From Saprolegnia diclina VS20 (lineage: Eukaryota > Oomycota > Saprolegniomycetes > Saprolegniales > Saprolegniaceae), in NCBI RefSeq assembly GCF_000281045.1, contig NW_008246113.1, positions 253,720-317,719 of the forward strand: DNA of 64,000 bases, written 5' to 3'. The first letter of the stretch is position 1, and each line of letters opens with the position of its first letter. Position numbers and translations under genes: made by a program. Below the pieces are notes generated by a model that saw nothing but the letters and a program-made list of their open reading frames with translations, searched no databases and was not told the origin of the DNA. Below are positions 56,974 to 64,000 of this stretch, piece by piece.

Positions 56974-57675
56974 ATGTTGAAGTTGGTCATCGAACCCGCA
57001 GAAGCCACTTGGCAACTTACCATGCGACGCACAGCGACCAAGTCGGTGACGCCAACGGCGTGGACGACGCTGCTCGAGCAGCCTGATGTGTTTCGCGTCA
57101 TCACAGCGTTCCAACATGGCCTGCCGCGCGACCTGGCCAAGGCGTGCGCGCGCCAAGCACGCATTCTCGACGACCTCTGCTACTCGCTCAACCCGTGGCT
57201 CGCCCAGTACAGCGCCAAGCCCGTCTTCTACTGCCGCGTGCTCTTCAAACTCATAGCAGACGGCCATCTCGGTCGTGCCCACCGCCTCCTCGACGCCGCG
57301 CCAGCGCTCACAACGCCCCAAGGCGACTGGGCCTTTCTCTACGCGATCGACGCGGCCGCGCGTCTCGGCGACCTTGGCCTCGTCCGGCGGCTCCACGCGC
57401 GCGGCCTCGGGCGGTGCACGACAGCAGCCATGGACGCCGCTGCCGCCGCCGGGCACCTCGAGATGGTCGTCTTCCTCGGCGACCACCGGACCGAAGGCTG
57501 CACGCAGGAGGGGCTCGAACGCGCATGGAAAGGGCAGTTTGTCGACATCGTTGCGTATTTGGAGGCCAAGTACCCGCAGCTCATATGCCGGAAGAAGCGC
57601 CATTGGCAACACGTCGTGCGCACATGGTCTCGCAAGGCCCAGACGCTGCTGACCGCGCCACCCGTCGTCTCCTAG
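56974..57675 (+). CDS. Short ankyrin-like protein without CaaX box
   Basis: A single-exon protein of 233 residues from ATG 56974, or 217 from ATG 57022 (MRRTATKSV), which may be the true start. It has the family signature: LLEQPDVFRVITAFQHGLP, YCRVLFKLIADGHLGRAHRL, then ankyrin-like helices AIDAAARLGDLGLVRRLHAR and AMDAAAAAGHLEMVVFLGDH followed by RTEGCTQEGLERAWKG. The C terminus is longer and basic (RKKRHWQHVVRTWSRKAQTL) and ends PVVS, lacking the Cys of the CaaX box of its relatives. This may be a divergent subfunction or loss of lipidation. Confidence 0.82.
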   Translation: MLKLVIEPAEATWQLTMRRTATKSVTPTAWTTLLEQPDVFRVITAFQHGLPRDLAKACARQARILDDLCYSLNPWLAQYSAKPVFYCRVLFKLIADGHLGRAHRLLDAAPALTTPQGDWAFLYAIDAAARLGDLGLVRRLHARGLGRCTTAAMDAAAAAGHLEMVVFLGDHRTEGCTQEGLERAWKGQFVDIVAYLEAKYPQLICRKKRHWQHVVRTWSRKAQTLLTAPPVVS

Positions 57676-58229
57676 TCGCTTGCTAGTCGTTGTCCATGTC
57701 GTGTCGTAATAAACACCGCTTGTCTATCTTGTGGGTTGGGGCACCTTGCTCGCCGAGGTCCTGCGGCCGCTGGGGCAATGCAGCGTGGAACGTTCTGAAG
57801 CTACTTGGTGCTCGTGCTGGTCCGACGAACTCGGAAGCCGACCGACGACGGTGGCGCCAGTCGCGGCAACGGCGACTCAGATGCGTGAGAAAACACATGG
57901 TCATCAGCACGAACCCAGCCATGCACCCTTTTTGACAGGATACGGCTTGCACTCCTCTGTCGGGTGGTCCGAGTACAGGAGCCTGCGTACGACCTCGCGC
58001 GAGCTATGACTCGGCGAGTGGGGTCACAGGATGGATCTCTCCGGGCGCAGCTCACTCCCAACGACCAAGTGCTGGAGCCAACGCCCACCCATTCGGGCGT
58101 AGCGCTACGTATGCGAAGTCTTTGTGTCATAATGAAGATAACGCGGAACACGTTTATATTATATATATATGGTTCCGCATGCGAGCTACGCACGCGACTC
58201 GGCATCGCGCTCGTCGTCTTGACCAACAC
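57676..58229. other. Intergenic
   Basis: Includes the short 3' part of the dispersed repeat (58103-58170). No gene supported. Confidence 0.4.
58103..58170 (+). repeat. Dispersed repeat, copy 4 (3' part)
   Basis: Reads CTACGTATGCGAAGTCTTTG, then AATGAAGATAACGCGGAACA and CGTTTATATTATATATATAT, matching the end of the repeat at 62788-63005 and 61668-61750. The 5' coding-like part is absent. Confidence 0.55.
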
Positions 58230-58672
58230 GAGATGACGCAGTTTCAGGGCGGCCTGTCTGAAGCGCTTGCGACGGCGCACCGAATGGCAGGACACGGCGC
58301 CGTCTTGTGCAAGCCAAAGGCCAGCACGCGGCACTGGCGATGCAGCTCTAGCCAACGTTTCTGCAACAGCGCGATATTGCCGTTGACCCGGCGACGAGGT
58401 GTTTACGATGGACCGTGCCGCGGCGGCCCACAGCGTCGCACTCCTCGAGACGCTGCGTAAACGCCGGCTCGGGCGTTGCTCGACCAACGCCCTCCACGTC
58501 GCGGCACTGGTCCACGATTCGGTTCCTTGTGACGCATCGCGCGGAAGCAAGTCGCGCCTTCTTCGACGACATCTTCCACAGCTACGACGTCGTTGCCTAC
58601 TTGCGCATGCATCGACTGGACTGTGGGTATGTCCTCAAGCAGCCACCGCTGCAGTCGCGTGTCGTCCAGTGA
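58230..58672 (+). pseudogene. Relic of a short ankyrin-like gene
   Basis: In broken frames it matches the CaaX ankyrin family in order: TQFQGGLSEALATAHRM (the ...YQDGLP region), then VFTMDRAAAAHSVALLETLR and KRRLGRCSTNALHVAA, and after a frameshift SYDVVAYLRMHRLD and the end SRVVQ before TGA at 58672. The position of the CaaX Cys holds Arg. There is no ATG in the right place and the middle is deleted. Confidence 0.65.
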
Positions 58673-59175
58673 GCCAAGGTGTGTTCTTTCTTGTCGATGG
58701 TTTGAGGAAGTGACATTAGTCATCGACACGACGGGTCATGTACTTTAGCGATGGTTCAATATGCTAGCTGGAGTCAATGTCCTTGATGGTGCGAATGTCA
58801 ATCAACGCTGTAGGACGCGTCGTGGGGCGGAGCCGTCGCGAGCTGGCGGTAGGGCTAGGGTTGCCACGGCGAGGGATGGGGTAGTCTTGGACGGGGTACT
58901 CCTGCCAGCTGGAGGCCGCTACAACTCAAAAACGCTAGGCCTCTTGAGTGGTATCGGCTGTCATCAAGAGAGGCTCATGATAACGAAAATGTTGCTTCTG
59001 ATGATCGATCGAGCATCGCAAGAGACTACGAGGTGTGGAGCAAACCTAGCTTTCGTCGATGACGCGCTTAGAGACAACCGCCCGTCATCGCCTTGGCACG
59101 CACGCTACCCGTAGGCAACCGAGAGCTCACTTTCCACCCACACAATATGACTTTTCATACAGTTGGCACGTTACA
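58673..59175. other. Intergenic
   Basis: No supported gene; contains a single GGTAGGGCTAGGGTTG stretch at ~58850. Confidence 0.4.
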
Positions 59176-59877
59176 CTAGACCACGGACCGGCCCCACGTC
59201 CAGCGCTTCTGACAAAACCGGCACAACATCGCCGCGCAGCCCGACCGGCGATCCGTAAAGATGCCGCAGTGGGGGCACTGCTGGTAGCGCCAGTCGCGTG
59301 CGCAGTGGTAAAAGGCAACGTCGTCGGCCGTGAGTGGCCCCGTCGTCTTGCAGAGGCGCTGGTACTCGGCGCACGACAAGCCGAGGTGCCAGCGGCAATG
59401 GCACGTGCTGCAGAGCTCGGTGCGGCAGCGCGCACACGGCACGCGCGGCTTGAGCCCCGCCACACTCACGTACTGGCACTCGGGGCAGGCGACGCCACGG
59501 CCTTTATGGAGGCGGTACATTTGTGCGACACGCGACCGCGTCTCCGGGGGCAGCGTGAGGCCGCGTACGTGGCACGGCCCAATCACCTCGCTGCAGCCCT
59601 GGACAGGACAGGTCATCGGGCCCGGAAAAGACAAGTACTGGCGCAAACACGCGACGCAGACGCAGTGGCGGCACGGTAGCTCGTGCCATGCGTCGTGATC
59701 CAACCGCGGTCGACGCAGCACGGCGCGGAGGAGGGCACTGTACCACGCGACGGGCGTGCACGCGTCGTAGCAGATGACGCAGGTCGTGTGCGCCTTGGGG
59801 CCCATTGAATGCACTCTGGCCAAATGACCGTTGGATGGGACAGAAGGCGACCCATCACGGCCGCCGCCCCGTCCCAT
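59176..59877 (-). CDS. RBR-type (RING-IBR-RING) zinc-finger protein, putative E3 ubiquitin ligase
   Basis: A single-exon protein of 233 residues from ATG 59877 (an in-frame ATG at 59805 would remove 24 residues). RING1: CVICYDACTP, then LPCRHCVCVACLRQYLS and TCPVQGCSEVIG. IBR-like: CPECQYVSVAG, CARCRTELCSTCHCRWHLGLSC. RING2: CPHCGIFTDRRSGCAAMLCRFC, where Cys214 in GCAAM occupies the position of the catalytic Cys that accepts ubiquitin. The C terminus stops shortly after RING2, so it is compact for an RBR ligase, with no accessory domain. Order and spacing of Cys/His pairs support the RBR call; catalytic activity is inferred. Confidence 0.82.
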   Translation of the reverse strand: MGRGGGRDGSPSVPSNGHLARVHSMGPKAHTTCVICYDACTPVAWYSALLRAVLRRPRLDHDAWHELPCRHCVCVACLRQYLSFPGPMTCPVQGCSEVIGPCHVRGLTLPPETRSRVAQMYRLHKGRGVACPECQYVSVAGLKPRVPCARCRTELCSTCHCRWHLGLSCAEYQRLCKTTGPLTADDVAFYHCARDWRYQQCPHCGIFTDRRSGCAAMLCRFCQKRWTWGRSVV

Positions 59878-60517
59878 GCGAAGCCGAAAGCCGGGCTAGA
59901 ACGGCAAAGCCTGGAAGAGCAATATGCTCTTTTGCAAGACAGTGGACTCTATGCTGTGCTACTGGGCGGTGCTTCGTTGAGCCGAGTTATCGAGCGAGCA
60001 TCAAGCCAAGTGCTGGTATTCTGTTGTGTGCAGCGTTTCCGTACAGAATCTTGAAACAGAATACCAGCTCGAAATGCTGTTCTCGCGCTTGCAACTTGGC
60101 CGCTTGCTCGTACCAAATGCTGCTTGGCGATGCTTGAATAAGACCCGACGAAGCGCTCGGTGGCCTACAAAATCGTGGTGATCGTGCAACGTTTGGCTGC
60201 GTTGCTGTCGTGAAACATGCAACTTACACGTGTGCAGCGCGATCCACTGTATCGAAACGCTGGATGTTCAACTGAATTCCGCACTGCATCAACAAGGTAG
60301 GACACCAACGCAGCGACAACCCTTTCCACGTCTATTATGTAGCATAACCTTATAACATACGAGTGTCGAGATCAATTCACCAAAGGTGTGAGGACACTGT
60401 ATAGAAGAAAGTCTGTCAGACGTCTGTGTCCTGTTGGTGGCCGTGTCTAGCTGCGACACGCGCGTCCTGGCCAATCCTCGGTCAACCAGGCGACCAGAGT
60501 ACAAATTGCCGTCCACC
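59878..60517. other. Intergenic
   Basis: No supported gene between the divergent RBR gene and the ankyrin-like gene. Confidence 0.4.
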
Positions 60518-61180
60518 ATGCACATCAAGCTGCCCTTCAAGCGCCAGCCGCGCATCGTCGGCGGGCCGGGCCTCGCCGTGCTCACGGACCCGGACCTCTT
60601 CACCCTCGTGGCCTCGTACCAAGACGGGCTGCCCAACTCGCTCGTCCACGAGTTCCGGCGCTACAACGAGCGCCTCGAGCGGCTCTTCTACAAGTCGCAG
60701 CCAAACCTGCGCGCGCGCACGTCACCCGCGCTCTTCCGCGGCTACGTGCTCGTCAAGCTTCTCAAAGAAGGCGACGTTGACTTTGCACTGCAGCTGCTTC
60801 GAATGTGCCCAACGAACGCGCTTCTCCTCATTCCGCACCGCGGCGTCAAGTACCCCGTCACGATGGACCACGCGGTGCGGGCGCGGAGCCTCCCGCTGCT
60901 CGCGTCGCTCCACGAACGCGAGCTCGGTACGTGCACGCGCGATGCGATGGACATTGCAGCGGCCAACGGCGACCTCGAGATCGTTCAGTTCCTGCACGAG
61001 CACCGCAGCGAAGGCTGTTCGTCGGACGCATTTCTGTTTGCGGCCAAGCGCGGGCATACGGACGTCGTGACCTTCCTCCGCGAGTATCGACCGGCAGACG
61101 AAGATGTGATGCCGCTTCAGCCCCATGGCCGCGCGATCACGGGCAAGGACGCTTCCAAGGCGGACTGCGTCGTGCAGTAA
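60518..61180 (+). CDS. Short ankyrin-like protein ending in a CaaX box (CVVQ)
   Basis: A single-exon protein of 220 residues from ATG 60518 (context CCACCATGC; the frame upstream starts only at TTG). It begins MHIKLPFKRQPRIVGG, followed by the family signature VLTDPDLFTLVASYQDGLPN, FRGYVLVKLLKEGDVDFALQ and two ankyrin-like units: MDHAVRARSLPLLASLHERE and AMDIAAANGDLEIVQFLHEH, then RSEGCSSDAFLFAAKRGHTD. It ends CVVQ, a farnesyl-type CaaX box. The residues before it (GKDASKAD) form a charged linker, usual before prenylation sites. Confidence 0.88.
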   Translation: MHIKLPFKRQPRIVGGPGLAVLTDPDLFTLVASYQDGLPNSLVHEFRRYNERLERLFYKSQPNLRARTSPALFRGYVLVKLLKEGDVDFALQLLRMCPTNALLLIPHRGVKYPVTMDHAVRARSLPLLASLHERELGTCTRDAMDIAAANGDLEIVQFLHEHRSEGCSSDAFLFAAKRGHTDVVTFLREYRPADEDVMPLQPHGRAITGKDASKADCVVQ

Positions 61181-61774
61181 GCGACGCGTGTTTGACAGCG
61201 ATCAAAGGTGTCGCCACGTCGTCGCTGCAGAGCGCACCGAGCATTTGTCGAGGTGCCTATGCAAAAGCGCGAGACTGCGAGATAGGACATGGGCGCGGAT
61301 AGAGTAACATTGAAGCAAACCAGTACAATTTATATATGTAAGCAGAACGGCGTCGGCATCGTTGAAAGAAGCACGGATCCGAGAGCTAGAAAGCTATACA
61401 ACGCCACACTGTGGCTAGGGTCCATGCATTCTCTACTCTTGACTGTAAGTAGTACGGCCCGACGACGAAACTCTGGTTCGTCCCATATTGCGTCGACACT
61501 GCACGCTTCCAAGGGTTCAGAAACCTTGGAGTCTTCGTACACCATCCAACGTCTGCGACGCCTTGGGTCGGCTCCATTTTTGACACGACTCGAAAAAGAA
61601 TCGAGGACAGGTTGTAGAGTCCCATGACGATGATCCAACGACAAATGTATATGGTATATAAAAATATATGAACGTGTTTCGCGTTATCTTCATAATTACA
61701 CAGACTTCGCATACGTAGAGACTAGCAATCTCCTTCTTCTTCATTCGCTCAAATGTATATTAGTAGGAAATGGT
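61181..61774. other. Intergenic with dispersed-repeat copy
   Basis: Contains copy 3 of the dispersed repeat. No gene supported. Confidence 0.4.
61668..61750 (-). repeat. Dispersed repeat, copy 3 (3' part)
   Basis: On the minus strand: AAGAAGGAGATTGCTAGTCT, CTACGTATGCGAAGTCTGTG and ATGAAGATAACGCGAAACAC, as in copies 2 and 4. It abuts the 3' end of the ankyrin-like gene at 61775. Confidence 0.6.
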
Positions 61775-62410
61775 CTATTGCACGATGCAACCAATCGCTC
61801 CTGCGCCGGGATCATATTCGCCGCGAACGCGTGTTTCGCGTCGATGTTCGTCTTGCGGGCGATTTGCTTTGAGAAATGCGAGGACCGCCTTGTGTTTTTT
61901 GGCCTTCTTGAATGCAAGCCGGGAGCAGCCTTCGGTGCGATGTTGATGCAGAAACTGGACGATGTCGAGGTCGCCGTTGGCGGCCGCAATGTCCATGGCG
62001 AGCTGCGAGCAAATGCCAATGGCTGGTCGAGCGTGCAGTCGCTTCACTAACGACAAGTTGCGCGCGCGGACCGCATTGTCGATCGTGTTGCGGATGAGGA
62101 TCGAGACGCGCGATGGGAGTTTGATGTCGTCGTCGTTTGAAAAGGTGTCGAGGAATGTGTGGGCGACGTCGCAGTGGTCGTCTTGGAGGAGGCGACAGAG
62201 GAGGTACCCGCGCATGTACAGCGGATCTTGCATTTGGTTGAGCTCCGGGTGGATGTGGTACTGGACCTTCTCGAGCTTGGCGTAGTAGAGCTGGAACATG
62301 TGCTGTAGCGAGCACGGCACGCCGTCTTGGTAAGCGAGGATGAGCTCCCACAAATCGGGCTGCGTGAGCACGTCGCGGGCCAAGCTCGACGATGAGACGA
62401 GCGCGCTCAT
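61775..62410 (-). CDS. Short ankyrin-like protein ending in a CaaX box (CIVQ)
   Basis: A single-exon protein of 211 residues from ATG 62410; the open frame upstream has another ATG only before a low-similarity stretch. Family signature: LTQPDLWELILAYQDGVPCS, YMRGYLLCRLLQDDHCDVAH, then IDNAVRARNLSLVKRLHARP and AMDIAAANGDLDIVQFLHQH, RTEGCSRLAFKKAKKHKAVL. The end, ...GAGAIGCIVQ, is a CaaX box with Gln. The gene is convergent with the relative at 60518-61180. Confidence 0.87.
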   Translation of the reverse strand: MSALVSSSSLARDVLTQPDLWELILAYQDGVPCSLQHMFQLYYAKLEKVQYHIHPELNQMQDPLYMRGYLLCRLLQDDHCDVAHTFLDTFSNDDDIKLPSRVSILIRNTIDNAVRARNLSLVKRLHARPAIGICSQLAMDIAAANGDLDIVQFLHQHRTEGCSRLAFKKAKKHKAVLAFLKANRPQDEHRRETRVRGEYDPGAGAIGCIVQ

Positions 62411-63033
62411 GGTGATGCTGTAGGTCCTTGGTCTCTTTTTAAAACTGCCTGGGAAGCCAGGATGGACAGACATCATGTCGCACGCTGTGTCCAACAGCTT
62501 GTCCACACCAGATTGCAGGTTGATTTGGTGGTGTTTTTCTATCCCATTTTTCCGCGCCATTTTTGCATTGGCAGCGAGGTGCGTCGTCACGACATTGCCA
62601 TTTTGTCATATTGTATACTAGTAGCTCCAAAATGTTATACCAATCGTAGATGACGCTTGCGGTCGTTAGATGAACAACGTTGTCCATATTGTTAGTCTCG
62701 AAAAGGACGGACACAAGCCGTTGACGACAGTCTCGACCGCCGCTGGCGTCTCTCGATGAGCTCAAGAAACTGCGTAGCGTTTCCCGCAATGGCGACGCCT
62801 GAAAGGCCTGTACGAAGCGTGACGGCATGGGCGTCACTCGTGGCCGAAAGCGGCCCCGGGCGACTACAAAGAGCAAGACGAGCCCACGCACCGCCGCCTG
62901 CGCAGCCACGGACCGGCGAGCGAATGCCGAAGAACGAGTTTGCTAGTCTCTACGTGAGCGAAGTCTAGGGAAGGAAGATAACGCGAAACACGTTCTTATA
63001 TATACAGCGTTGTTCATAGTATCAGAAGGACAT
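62411..63033. other. Intergenic with dispersed-repeat copy
   Basis: Contains copy 2 of the dispersed repeat; no gene supported otherwise. Confidence 0.4.
62788..63005 (+). repeat. Dispersed repeat, copy 2 (longest with copy 1)
   Basis: Aligns with copy 1 over its length: AAGGCCTGTACGAAGCGTGA at the 5' end, a Pro-rich coding-like middle (HAPPPAQPRTGE in one frame), TTTGCTAGTCTCTACGTGAG, and GAAGATAACGCGAAACACGT at the 3' end, followed by TATATATA. The flanks show no obvious terminal inverted repeats or target-site duplication. Confidence 0.6.
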
Positions 63034-64000
63034 TTATTGCAGTATGCACGCCGGCGTGTCCGCCACGATCGCCTGGTCCGCTGGCCGATGCGCGGTTAAA
63101 AATGCCAGCACCTCTGTATGCTTGTGCTTGGCTGCCATCTCAAACGCGCGGCGCGTGCAGCCTTCGGTGCGGTGTTCGTGGAGAAACTGAACGATCGCGA
63201 GGTCGCCGTTGGCGGCCGCAATGTCCATGGCGTGCGACGTGCACTTGCCAAAGCGACATTCGTGCAAGCCCGCAACAAGCGCGAGACTTTTGGCGGCCGC
63301 GGCGTTGTCGACAGTTCGCTTCAGATCGTTTGGGAGGGCCGAGAGGAGCTTTATCTCTCGACGCTGGCCAAATGTTCGCAGAAGCAGAAGAGCTTCGGGG
63401 ACGCGGGCGTCGTGGATCAGCCGGCACAGCACGTAGCCGCGAAAGAGGGATATGTCGGTCGCCAAGTGGCACAGACCAGGGTGATCCAGATAGTGCATGT
63501 GATGCAACTTCTCTCTAAACTCGGCGAAAGCGTCGACAAGCGCGCGCGGAATATGGTCTTGGTACTGCGTGATGCGCGCAAACAACGGCCGGGTCGTGAG
63601 CACTGACGCCGCGAGACGTCCGAGCTGCGAACGTCGCGTGCCCCGCGGTTGGTCGGGGCGGTGCGCCTCAAGGAACTCGAGAATGCGCGGGTGACGCTGT
63701 GCGACGTCGTACGCGTTTACCGAGCAGCCTTCGCGACGCTCGTGGTACAGAAACTGAACGATCGCGAGGTCACCGGCGCCGGCCGCGACGTCCATGGCTA
63801 GCGATGTGCAGCGGCCAAACCGGCGGCTATGCAGTGCCTGAAGCAGTGGCAGACTGCCGGCGCGCGCCGCATTGTCCATCGTGTCGGCAAGGGTCAAGGG
63901 CACGAGCCGACGCGGGAGCAGAACGTCCTTTGGAAGCGGGAAGAAGCGCAGAAGAAGTAGCGCCTCGGAGATCCGCGCCTCGGCGACGAGGCGGCACAGT
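63034..64000 (-). CDS. Tandem (two-unit) short ankyrin-like protein ending in CILQ, 5' end outside window
   Basis: The frame is open from the window edge (64000) to TAA at 63034, at least 321 codons. It contains two copies of the family unit in one protein. The first, cut by the edge, reads LVAEARISEALLLLRFFPLP, MDNAARAGSLPLLQALHSRR and AMDVAAGAGDLAIVQFLYHE. The second, complete, begins VLTTRPLFARITQYQDHIPR, then FRGYVLCRLIHDARVPEALL, VDNAAAAKSLALVAGLHECR and AMDIAAANGDLAIVQFLHEH. Only the real C terminus has the CaaX box (CILQ), so the fusion retains a single lipidation site. The start codon lies beyond the window. Confidence 0.85.
   Translation of the reverse strand, partial: LCRLVAEARISEALLLLRFFPLPKDVLLPRRLVPLTLADTMDNAARAGSLPLLQALHSRRFGRCTSLAMDVAAGAGDLAIVQFLYHERREGCSVNAYDVAQRHPRILEFLEAHRPDQPRGTRRSQLGRLAASVLTTRPLFARITQYQDHIPRALVDAFAEFREKLHHMHYLDHPGLCHLATDISLFRGYVLCRLIHDARVPEALLLLRTFGQRREIKLLSALPNDLKRTVDNAAAAKSLALVAGLHECRFGKCTSHAMDIAAANGDLAIVQFLHEHRTEGCTRRAFEMAAKHKHTEVLAFLTAHRPADQAIVADTPACILQ

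Overview
The window looks like a scaffold piece from an oomycete, most likely a Saprolegniales water mould. The evidence is eukaryotic genes split by very short introns (43-60 nt, usually GTACGY...TAG), coding sequence strongly biased to G/C at third positions, compact gene spacing, and gene types common there: expanded ankyrin-like and C2H2 families, an OFA-type MFS transporter, a folate-biopterin transporter and a PX-AGC kinase. Exon models were built by hand from splice sites, frame phase and family similarity. No search was run.

Layout. 1-2.5 kb: no supported gene. 2.5-4.4 kb: three-exon OFA-type transporter (-). 5.5-8.0 kb: twelve-exon gene (+) fusing a CHAT-type cysteine protease domain to a P-loop STAND/NB-ARC-like NTPase. 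8.3-10.1 kb: four-exon multipass membrane protein (-). 10.7-11.4 kb: assembly gap that cuts a C2H2 zinc-finger gene. 11.4-19.8 kb: four further C2H2 paralogues, all on the minus strand (the first partial gene plus three complete, then a fourth complete at 19.0 kb), in otherwise gene-poor DNA; a three-finger relative lies at 33.4-34.2 kb. 22.2-23.2 kb: seven-exon CREG-like gene. 23.3-23.8 kb: possible non-LTR retrotransposon relic. 24.1-25.9 kb: BT1-family transporter. 26.3-29.3 kb: ankyrin-like genes of two families and one pseudogene holding a perfect 28-bp palindrome. 29.5-31.6 kb: nine-exon PX-AGC kinase. 36.2-37.7 kb: eight-exon PP2C phosphatase. 38.1-41.0 kb: ten-exon prominin-like five-pass membrane protein.

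42.0-52.0 kb is a large inverted duplication. Each arm carries an ankyrin-like gene, a small reading frame and a NaPi-II (SLC34-type) phosphate cotransporter. The two transporters differ at only three of 516 residues, while the flanking ankyrin paralogues are strongly diverged and one has an in-frame stop. The spacer has a small secretory/membrane protein gene and a copy of a dispersed repeat. 54.2-55.4 kb: mitochondrial enoyl-CoA reductase (MECR). 57.0-64.0 kb: a cluster of short ankyrin-like genes, a relic of the same family and an RBR-type zinc-finger gene.

Most promising unexplained signals: (1) four of five intact short ankyrin-like genes end in a C-a-a-Q sequence, a predicted farnesylation (CaaX) box; (2) the CHAT-STAND fusion, with the domain logic of innate-immune or cell-death switches; (3) near-identity of the inverted phosphate-transporter copies inside older diverged flanks, suggesting gene conversion or recent rearrangement; (4) a prominin-like protein retaining the CNKCGG element after its first membrane segment; (5) a conserved KKxRxxAxExAxP motif downstream of the fingers in four C2H2 paralogues.
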